Shown here in pieces: positions 58,282 to 64,000 of a stretch of 64,000 nucleotides of DNA. The translations under genes and the position numbers were made by a program. The stretch is from JBBRVP01 sp038246785 (GTDB lineage: Bacteria; Actinomycetota; Actinomycetes; Jiangellales; Jiangellaceae). How positions within the stretch are numbered: position 1 is the first letter of the stretch; each line of letters begins with the position of its first letter. The stretch covers positions 62,001 to 126,000 of the forward strand of contig JBBRVP010000005.1 in NCBI GenBank assembly GCA_038246785.1, read 5' to 3'. The notes under the pieces are model-generated. The model had not been told where the DNA came from and made no database searches. It worked only from the letters and a program-made list of their open reading frames with translations.

Positions 58282-60219
58282 CTAGCGGCGTCGTGCCGCC
58301 GCAGTGGCCTCGCGGGGCTCGATGGTCGGCGTCGTCCGGTCGTCGGCTCCGCGCCCGGTGAGCGCGCGCAGCGCGCGGGAGAGTGGTCGGTTCCCTTCCG
58401 AGGGTGTCGTGGACGGCGGGCGGGGAGACCGGTCGCGGACCGCGGCGATGCCCCCGGCTGCGGTGAACTCCCTGCTCAGCTCGTCGGCGTAGTCGAGGTA
58501 GGAGAAGTAGTTGAGCAGCCGGTTGAACCAGCGCATCCGGCGCACGGGGTTGGACCGCGCCGGGTCGTCCGGGGCCATGATCCGGCGTACGGCGGACTCG
58601 ACGACGACGTCCTGCGCGGAGACCCGCTCCAGCAGCGCCTCCCCCAGGCGGCGGGCTACCTCGCTCTCCCAGAAGACGACGGCGAACGGGGTGGCGGTGG
58701 TGGCGACGGGGCGTTCGCGGCGGAGCTCGCTGGAGAAGGGGACGCCGGCCCAGGCGGGGTAGCACCGGTTGACGACGTCGCGGTGGACGCTGGTGTGCAC
58801 GCGGTAGGCGGGCGAGCGACCCATCGTCGAGCGGACGTAGCCCAGGGAGTACAGCGGTCGGATGCCGTTGACGTTCCCGAGCCGGTTCTTGATCCGCCGG
58901 CACTGCTCGAACAGGTGCATGTAGTCGAGCTGCTTGAGGCCGCTGACGCCGCGCTGCTCGAGGCCCTCCGCGATGGCAAGCGCACGCGGCGCGACCAGCT
59001 CCGCGCGCACGGCGTCGGCGACCAGGGGGCCGTTGCCGAGGTTGCGGAAGTATTCGCGGGCGCGCCGCGAAGGGTCCGGCAGAGCACTCGCGTTGTAAAA
59101 GGTGGCGCGGGCGAACTCCCCACCCAGGCCCCACAGGGCGACGCGGTGCAGCGCGGCCTCGCCATGCGGAGGCCGGGTGTGCGGAGTGACGTCGCCGTCT
59201 CCGTCGGCGTAGCCCTGGTAGGCCAGGAGGTTGCGCCAGACCGCGTCGCTGGACGGCTGGCGGACCGCCTCCGACTGGTTGCGCCGCCGCGCCGCCGCAG
59301 TCTTGTCGTGGGTGGTCCAGGCGACGGGGTGTTCGAGTCGCGCCACGAGCTGCTCGGCGAGCTCGAGGTCCAGGTCCGGCGGTGCGGAGGTATAGAACTC
59401 GTCGATGATCCCCTGGCGCAGCCCGGCCGCGGCGATGATGCGGGAGTCTCGTCCCCCGGACAGTGGTACGCGGACGTGCTCGGGCGCCAGCGCCGCCAGG
59501 GACGTGTAGAACTCGGACAGCGCCTGCTCCACGAGGTCGGCGGCGTCCCAATCGAGGTCGGGCTGGAACAGTGGAGTGACGTAGTCGGTGTGCCGGACGT
59601 CCAGGCCGTGGGGGGTGTCGGTGGCCCTCACCAGCGTGCGCGGCTGCTCCAGCACGACGCCGTCCAGCGCGGTCAGCTCGGACATGAAACGGTCGTGGCA
59701 CAGGTAGGTCGCCCACCCTGCCGGCGAGGCCGCCACCGTGCCGTAGGCGAACAGCGAGGCGACCGATCCGCGGTTGGACCACACCGACAGGCCGTCGGTG
59801 CCGGCCCGGTAGACCTTGGCGAAACCCGTGGCGTCGATCGCGACGGTGAGCCCGTCCACGTCGAGCGCGACGTTGGCGTACGGCGGGTGCATCGCCTCGA
59901 CCTGCGAGAAGTCCGCCCGCAGCGCCCGCGAGATCGCGATCGGCGCCGGGCCCGCGACGGGGATCCGGTCGTGACCGAGCGGGAAGCCGTCGTTGACGCC
60001 GAGCGCACCGGCGGCCTCCTCCACCTGCGGCCACGACGGGCTGGCCGCGGACGGCTGCGACCACGCGAGCAGGGCGACATGGTCCTTGACCACGCAGCGG
60101 AAGCGGCGACTGTCGAACAGGTCCGGCAGGCGGTGCTCGACCTGCCGTTGCCAGGCCTCCACGCGTTCGGCGTCGAGCGGGGCGGCCGAGTGGCAGGCGA
60201 CCCAGATGACGTGTGCCAC
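58282..60219 (-). CDS. Asparagine-synthetase-like protein without the glutaminase cysteine
   Basis: A 645-residue protein with an intact ATP-pyrophosphatase PP-loop (VPLSGGRDSR, residues 251-260) and the Asn-synthetase C-terminal fold. The chain begins MAHVIWV, so position 2 is Ala, not the Cys needed by AsnB-type glutaminase domains. Residues 1-230 resemble a degenerate Ntn domain (NRGSVASLFAYGTVA). Paralogues act in polysaccharide clusters amidating sugar acids, or in peptide macrocyclisation. Here it sits beside an O-acyltransferase, so surface-polymer decoration is the best guess. The acceptor and nitrogen source are unknown. Confidence 0.8.
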   Translation of the reverse strand: MAHVIWVACHSAAPLDAERVEAWQRQVEHRLPDLFDSRRFRCVVKDHVALLAWSQPSAASPSWPQVEEAAGALGVNDGFPLGHDRIPVAGPAPIAISRALRADFSQVEAMHPPYANVALDVDGLTVAIDATGFAKVYRAGTDGLSVWSNRGSVASLFAYGTVAASPAGWATYLCHDRFMSELTALDGVVLEQPRTLVRATDTPHGLDVRHTDYVTPLFQPDLDWDAADLVEQALSEFYTSLAALAPEHVRVPLSGGRDSRIIAAAGLRQGIIDEFYTSAPPDLDLELAEQLVARLEHPVAWTTHDKTAAARRRNQSEAVRQPSSDAVWRNLLAYQGYADGDGDVTPHTRPPHGEAALHRVALWGLGGEFARATFYNASALPDPSRRAREYFRNLGNGPLVADAVRAELVAPRALAIAEGLEQRGVSGLKQLDYMHLFEQCRRIKNRLGNVNGIRPLYSLGYVRSTMGRSPAYRVHTSVHRDVVNRCYPAWAGVPFSSELRRERPVATTATPFAVVFWESEVARRLGEALLERVSAQDVVVESAVRRIMAPDDPARSNPVRRMRWFNRLLNYFSYLDYADELSREFTAAGGIAAVRDRSPRPPSTTPSEGNRPLSRALRALTGRGADDRTTPTIEPREATAAARRR

Positions 60220-60289
60220 GTGGTCGCTCCTCGGTTGTGGTGGTCAGGTCGCGCCTCAAGTCGTCGCCGCGGGCACGCGAGATCTCATC

Positions 60290-61900
60290 CTAGACGGGCT
60301 CGGAGGCCCTCCTGTTCGCTGCGGCGTCACGCAGCAGCCCGTACGTCACCCCGTCGACCAGCGCCTGCCAGGACGCCTCGACGACGTTGGGGCCCACCCC
60401 GACCGTCTCCCAGGACGTCGAGCCATCGGTGGTCTCGACGAGGACCCGGGTGACGGCGTCGGTGCCGTGGGCGGCGTCGAGGATGCGCACCTTGAAGTCG
60501 ATGAGCTCCAGGCGCCGCACCTGCGGGAACGCCCCGCCGATCGCCTTGCGCAGCGCCTCGTCGAGGGCGTTGACCGGGCCGTTGCCCTCGCCCGTCGCGA
60601 CCGTCCGCTGGCCGCCGGCGTGCAGCTTCACCGTGGCCTCGGAGATGGCCTCACGTCCGGGCCGCGACTCGGTGATGACCCGCCAGGACTCGACGTCGAA
60701 GAAGGACGGGCGCCGCCCGTCGACCTCCTCGCGCAGCAGCAGCTCGAACGAGGCGTCGGCGGCCTCGAACGTGTAGCCACTGCCCTCGAGGTCCTTGACC
60801 CGCGCCGTGATCCGGTTCAGCAGATCCCGGTCGCCGGCCAGGTCGTAGCCCAGTTCCCGGCCCTTGAGCTCGACGCTGGCCCGCCCGGCCAGGTCGCTCA
60901 CCAGCATGCGCATGTCGTTGCCGACGGCCTCGGGGCGGATGTGCTGGTAGAGGCCGGGGTCGACCCTGACGGCGCTCGCGTGCAGGCCCGCCTTGTGGGT
61001 GAACGCACTGGCGCCGACGTAGGGCTGGCGTGAGTAGGGGACGACGTTGGTCACTTCAGCCACCGCATGCGCGATGCGGGTGGCCTCCCCGAGGGCCCCG
61101 TCGGGGAGCAGGCGCCGGCCGCGCTTGAGCTCGAGGTTGGCCACGACGGCGACCAGGTCGGCGTTGCCGGTGCGCTCCCCGTACCCGTTGAGCGTGCCCT
61201 GCACGTGGCTCGCTCCGGCATCGACGGCGGCGAGGGAGTTCGCGACGGCGCAGCCGGTGTCGTTGTGGCAGTGGATGCCGATCGGCACACCGGCTACCAG
61301 GGAGACGTCGCGGACCACGGCGGCGACCTCGTCGGGCAGCATGCCGCCGTTGGTGTCGCAGAGGGCGACGAGCTCCGCGCCGGACTCCACGGCAGCCCGG
61401 ACCACCTCGAGCGCGTAGGCGGGATTGCTGCGGTAGCCGTCGAAGAAGTGTTCGGCGTCGAGGAAGACCCGCCGCCCGGCAGAGGTCAGGTACGCCACGG
61501 TGTCGCTGACCATCGCCAGGTTCTCCTCCAGCGTGGTGCGCAGCGCGAGGTCGACGTGGCGGTCGTGGGACTTGGCGACGAGCGTGACGACCGGGGCCTC
61601 GGCGTCGAGCAGGGCGCGCACCATCGGGTCGCGGTCGGCCGTCGTGCCGGGACGCCGGGTCGCTCCGAACGCCGCCAGCGTCGCGTGGTGCAGGTCGAGA
61701 TCGGTGCGCGCACGGCGGAAGAACTCCGTGTCACGCGGGTTGGCGCCGGGCCAGCCGCCCTCCACGTAGCCGACGCCCAGCTCGTCGAGGTAACCAGCGA
61801 TGGACAGCTTGTCGTGGACGCCGAGGGACAGGCCCTCCTGCTGGGCTCCGTCGCGCAGCGTCGTGTCGTAGACGTCGAACCGCTCCCCGATGACCGTCAT
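60290..61900 (-). CDS. cimA: Citramalate synthase
   Basis: Condenses pyruvate and acetyl-CoA to citramalate, the threonine-independent entry to isoleucine synthesis. The 536-residue protein has the HMGL-like motif DVYDTTLRDGAQQEGLSL (near residues 9-26), GGWPGANPRDTEFF, HCHNDTGCAVANSLAAVDAG, QGTLNGYGERTGNADL, and a C-terminal LeuA-type regulatory domain (about 400-510). It follows an attenuator-type leader with a leader peptide carrying Val and Ile codons. Confidence 0.95.
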   Translation of the reverse strand: MTVIGERFDVYDTTLRDGAQQEGLSLGVHDKLSIAGYLDELGVGYVEGGWPGANPRDTEFFRRARTDLDLHHATLAAFGATRRPGTTADRDPMVRALLDAEAPVVTLVAKSHDRHVDLALRTTLEENLAMVSDTVAYLTSAGRRVFLDAEHFFDGYRSNPAYALEVVRAAVESGAELVALCDTNGGMLPDEVAAVVRDVSLVAGVPIGIHCHNDTGCAVANSLAAVDAGASHVQGTLNGYGERTGNADLVAVVANLELKRGRRLLPDGALGEATRIAHAVAEVTNVVPYSRQPYVGASAFTHKAGLHASAVRVDPGLYQHIRPEAVGNDMRMLVSDLAGRASVELKGRELGYDLAGDRDLLNRITARVKDLEGSGYTFEAADASFELLLREEVDGRRPSFFDVESWRVITESRPGREAISEATVKLHAGGQRTVATGEGNGPVNALDEALRKAIGGAFPQVRRLELIDFKVRILDAAHGTDAVTRVLVETTDGSTSWETVGVGPNVVEASWQALVDGVTYGLLRDAAANRRASEPV

Positions 61901-61941
61901 ACCCGTCCCTCACTCCGCGACTTCGACCGTCCGCACCACAG

Positions 61942-61967
61942 AAAAAAGACCCCCCGGGCGCGGGAGG
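61942..61967 (-). terminator. Intrinsic terminator of the cimA attenuator
   Basis: Minus strand: CCTCCCG (61967-61961), 4-nt loop CGCC, CGGGGGG (61956-61950), then TCTTTTTT (61949-61942). The 7-bp stem has one G-U pair. A U-tract terminator in a GC-rich actinomycete genome is notable. It lies 41 nt upstream of the cimA start and would stop the transcript before the gene. Confidence 0.85.
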
Positions 61968-62005
61968 CCTGCGCGGCGACCGGGCACTCGGCCCGGACTC
62001 CGCGC
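61958..62005 (-). promoter_or_regulatory. Antiterminator of the cimA leader
   Basis: GCGCGGAG (62005-61998), right after the leader peptide stop codon, can pair with CTCCCGCGC (61966-61958) with one bulged C. That segment overlaps the terminator's 5' arm. The two structures exclude each other, as in ribosome-mediated attenuation. Between them CCGGGC-CGAGT-GCCCGG (61980-61996) forms a separate perfect 6-bp hairpin. Confidence 0.7.
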
Positions 62006-62032
62006 TCACGCAATGACGGTGCGGTGCTGCAT
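62006..62032 (-). CDS. cimA leader peptide (MQHRTVIA)
   Basis: An eight-residue open frame read Met-Gln-His-Arg-Thr-Val-Ile-Ala-stop, with the Ile codon ATT, an uncommon choice here. An AGGA ribosome site lies 9 nt upstream. It is too short for ordinary gene callers. It ends just before the antiterminator arm, 106 nt upstream of cimA. The Val-Ile run fits sensing of branched-chain amino acids for citramalate synthase. Confidence 0.7.
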   Translation of the reverse strand: MQHRTVIA

Positions 62033-62164
62033 CGACGCCCATCCTGCCACGCCGCTCGGAGCTCGAGACAGGCTGTCGGCACACACCGGAACTATCGGCG
62101 GCGACCGCCGCTGACTCGACCGGGCCCAGGTCGCCGCGATGTGCCAGCTGCTCACTCGACCCGC

Positions 62165-63319
62165 CTACCCCGCTGGCCCGGCGAGCGCGGTGATGGCGAC
62201 CATGACGGCGGCCAGCGCCGCGTAGCCGACCTTGCGGACGAAGCCGTCGCAGGTGCGCAGGGCGATCAGCGCCTGGATCGCGTAGTAGGCGGCAAAGGCG
62301 CGCGAGGCGATGGCGATGATGGTGAAGGTGGGGACGGTGGCGGCGAGCGCGAAGGCTGCTGCGCCGCTGAGCAGGTAGGGCCGCGCGCCGCGCATCCAGT
62401 CGGTGAGACCGCGCAGGTTGCCGTCGGCGGCGACCGTGTCCGCGGTGGCGGCACTGAACTGGCTGAGCACTGCGATGATCACCAGCGGTAGGGCGAGCAG
62501 TGGCACCACCCGCCGGATGATCTCCAGCAGGGTCTCGTCGGGGCCGGCCGCGCTGCCGAGCCCCATCACGGGGGTGGCCATCGCCACCAGGGCGAGGTAG
62601 ATGGTGGTCGACACCAGTTGAGCTACCCGGGATGCCTGGACGCGGGTCTCCGCGTCGTATCGGTGACCGAGGTAGCGCACCGTCTCGAAGCCCTGCACGG
62701 TGATGACCACGCCGCCGAGGGTGAGCAGGACATGGCCGAGGTTGGCAGGCGGGCCTGGCGGCAGGGACAGGTCGCCACCGGTGAGCAAGCGGGTGTCGTG
62801 GACGAGCAGCACCGCGATGAGCAAGGCGACGAGCACGAGGACGCCGATCAGCGCGACCCGCTCGAGCCGATCGAGGCCGTGGAAGCCGCGGGTGATGCCA
62901 ACGGTCACGATCACGACGACCAGCGCGCAGGCGAGCATCCGCTCGCCGACCGCGGAGCCGGCGGCGATGAAGTGGAAGATGTAGCGGGCGAGGATGCGCA
63001 AGTAGAGCGCGACCGAGATGACGTAGGCGACGACGATGACCGCGTCGGCGAGCCGATCGCACCGGCGGGTGATGGTGTCGAGCGCGCCCGCGGCGGCCCG
63101 GGGCTCGACCACCCGTACGCAGTGGCGGACCGCGGTGCCGGCCAGCCAGGCCAGGGCGCACACTGCCGCCGCCCCGAGCACGGACAGGGCGCCGAGCGTG
63201 CGCTCGAGCACAGGGACGATGATGAGAAAGCCTGAGCCGAAGATCGACGCCAGCGGCGTGACCGTCGCCAGCAGCACGCGGCGCCGGTCAACCGGAGTCC
63301 CCGGATCAGGCATCTGCAC
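62165..63319 (-). CDS. APC-superfamily-like permease
   Basis: A 384-residue hydrophobic protein with ten or eleven membrane helices. It begins VLLATVTPLASIFGSGFLIIVPVLERTLG and contains VLLTLGGVVITVQGFETVRYLGHRYDAETRVQASR, which resembles the helix 6 region (GFE) of amino-acid/amine permeases. It is shorter than the usual 12-helix carriers. A plausible PuuP-like or amine transporter next to a PuuD-like amidotransferase fragment. ATG 63319 begins a short polar N-terminus. Substrate unknown. Confidence 0.75.
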   Translation of the reverse strand: MQMPDPGTPVDRRRVLLATVTPLASIFGSGFLIIVPVLERTLGALSVLGAAAVCALAWLAGTAVRHCVRVVEPRAAAGALDTITRRCDRLADAVIVVAYVISVALYLRILARYIFHFIAAGSAVGERMLACALVVVIVTVGITRGFHGLDRLERVALIGVLVLVALLIAVLLVHDTRLLTGGDLSLPPGPPANLGHVLLTLGGVVITVQGFETVRYLGHRYDAETRVQASRVAQLVSTTIYLALVAMATPVMGLGSAAGPDETLLEIIRRVVPLLALPLVIIAVLSQFSAATADTVAADGNLRGLTDWMRGARPYLLSGAAAFALAATVPTFTIIAIASRAFAAYYAIQALIALRTCDGFVRKVGYAALAAVMVAITALAGPAG

Positions 63320-63357
63320 ATTCGACCAGACATGCCGGGCTCTATCACCAGACCCTC

Positions 63358-63390
63358 GACCCTCATGAGACCCTCATGAGACCCTCATGA
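63358..63390. repeat. 11-bp direct repeats upstream of the sugar-porter remnant
   Basis: Three perfect tandem copies of GACCCTCATGA (63358, 63369, 63380) plus a partial GACCCTC at 63351. They lie between the permease start and the sugar-porter remnant. Each copy includes the palindrome TCATGA. They could be operator sites or the remains of duplication. Confidence 0.85.
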
Positions 63391-63410
63391 GATTGAGGGA
63401 TCACGGCGAC

Positions 63411-63814
63411 ATGGCGGCCGGGATGTTCTCCGCTGGCAACCGGTTCCTGCTGCGGGTGGCGGCCGTGGCCGCCATCGGCGGGTTCCTGTTCGGCTACGAC
63501 ACCGGTGTGATCGGCGGGGCGCTGCTCTACATCAAACCCAACCTGCACGCCACCTCGAACCTGGCCCAGCAGTCGATCGTGTCCTCGCTGCTGATCGGCG
63601 CCGTCGCGGGGGCGCTGGCCGCCGGCTGGCTGGCCGACCGGTGGGGGCGGCGGCGCACCCTGGTCACGCTGGTGAGCCGTCCGGCGCCTTCTTGGTGTAC
63701 GCGGGCATCGGGCTGCTCACTGTCTGGTTCGTCGCCGCGCGCGTCCCGGAGACCTGCGGGCGCGGCCTGGAGGACATCCAGCAGCAGGTCGGCGTGCCCA
63801 TCAGCACCACATGA
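63411..63814 (+). pseudogene. Internally deleted sugar-porter (MFS) pseudogene
   Basis: The first ~88 codons encode the N-terminus of a sugar porter: FLLRVAAVAAIGGFLFGYDTGVIGGALLYI and the loop-2 motif ADRWGRRRTLVTLV. Near 63671 the sequence jumps to the C-terminal end: SGAFLVYAGIGLLTVWFVAARVPETCGRGLEDIQQ, in another frame, ending TGA at 63812. Full-length porters have about 12 helices, roughly 460-480 residues; this has the first two and the last. The deletion also shifted the frame, so no functional carrier can be made. The first frame runs on past the window end. Confidence 0.85.
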
Positions 63815-64000
63815 GTGGGGAGGCGTGACCGGCTGCTCCGACAAGTGCGTGGAAGAGTCGGGGGTCGTCCCCGCGCTCGGGATGCCACTGCACGCCGATG
63901 CGGAACGGGGCTTGGGCGTCCTCGAACGCCTCCAGCGTGCCGTCCGCGGCCCAGGCCGCCGGCCGGTAGCCCGGGTGGGAGCGCACCCCCTGGTGGTGGT
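63801..64000 (-). CDS. Gamma-glutamyl-gamma-aminobutyrate hydrolase-like glutamine amidotransferase, C-terminal part
   Basis: The last 66 codons of a class I glutamine amidotransferase-like peptidase C26. Visible: SHPGYRPAAWAADGTLEAFEDAQAPFRIGVQWHPERGDDPRLFHALVGAA, with the catalytic His and Glu in the VQWHPE motif. The nucleophile Cys lies upstream, outside the window. The type hydrolyses gamma-glutamyl amides in putrescine/GABA breakdown; the neighbouring APC-type permease fits such a pathway. The stop overlaps the porter pseudogene's 3' end by 14 nt. Confidence 0.85.
   Translation of the reverse strand, partial: HHQGVRSHPGYRPAAWAADGTLEAFEDAQAPFRIGVQWHPERGDDPRLFHALVGAAGHASPLMWC

Noticed and set aside
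56246..60259. A 1337-codon open frame on the minus strand spanning the acyltransferase and the asparagine-synthetase-like gene.
   Set aside because: Only the last 664 codons are the acyltransferase. The upstream half is a shadow in another frame of the synthetase-like gene, rich in Arg/Ala/Gly with no family similarity.
63411..64000. The long plus-strand frame starting at the porter and running off the window end, as an intact gene.
   Set aside because: After about codon 88 it leaves the porter frame and runs through the complement of the amidotransferase gene. The true porter C-terminus is in another frame and stops at 63812.

Overview
The window is a dense, very GC-rich chromosomal segment of an actinomycete. 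Gene order and content support this. It carries the conserved block rpsB-tsf-pyrH-frr-cdsA, then yraN-yifB-dprA-xerC, rplS-lepB-rnhB, rpsP-khpA-rimM-trmD, amtB-glnB-glnD, smc-ftsY, rnc-mutM, recG-rsmD-coaD, plsC-gpsA-ddl and leuCD facing an IclR regulator. GTG starts and 4-nt stop/start overlaps are frequent. A coenzyme F420 gene (cofC), a GlnR-like box at amtB and Ala/Lys-rich tails on HU and ribosomal proteins also fit. The order resembles Streptomyces and its relatives; genus cannot be told from the window.

Layout. 1-3.8 kb: translation and phospholipid genes on the minus strand (rpsB, tsf, pyrH, frr, cdsA cut by the edge). 4.2-5.7 kb: a secreted M23-type endopeptidase and a flavin/pyridoxamine-oxidase-like protein. 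5.7-9.8 kb: DNA uptake and recombination operon. 10-14.5 kb: rnhB, lepB, rplS, trmD, rimM, khpA, rpsP. 14.7-21.6 kb: an amidohydrolase, SRP protein Ffh, and the nitrogen-control operon amtB-glnB-glnD. 21.9-28.9 kb: ftsY, smc and a PadR/HAAS pair. 28.9-40.3 kb: oxidoreductase, acylphosphatase, DNA repair, RNase III, CoA, RecG, DAK2-domain protein, rpmB, thiL. 40.4-49.7 kb: Lrp-type domain protein, DUF3515 lipoprotein, ddl, PLP enzyme, gpsA, plsC, cofC, HU, leuCD and its regulator. 49.9-50.2 kb: tRNA-Glu(CTC) and tRNA-Gln(CTG). 50.2-56.3 kb: CPBP protease, gltX, FAH-family enzyme, SGNH lipoprotein, a conserved actinobacterial protein and an O-methyltransferase. 56.2-60.2 kb: an accessory-looking pair, an OafA-type acyltransferase and an asparagine-synthetase-like protein lacking the glutaminase cysteine. 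60.3-62.1 kb: citramalate synthase behind a readable transcription attenuator. 62.2-64 kb: an APC-type permease, a sugar-porter remnant and the 3' end of a glutamine amidotransferase of the PuuD type.

Most of the window is conserved housekeeping sequence. The most interesting signals are regulatory or structural. They are: (1) the cimA leader, with a leader peptide ending Thr-Val-Ile-Ala, an antiterminator arm starting right after its stop codon, and a U-tract terminator; (2) a DUF3515 lipoprotein whose signal peptide has no ATG/GTG/TTG start, only CTG codons, one of them overlapping the upstream stop; (3) a pseudogene joining the first and last parts of a sugar porter; (4) a hairpin-forming repeat family with core GGCAGAGCCTGAC at two loci; (5) back-to-back long palindromes between the leuCD regulator gene and tRNA-Glu; (6) a perfect palindrome covering the padR start codons.
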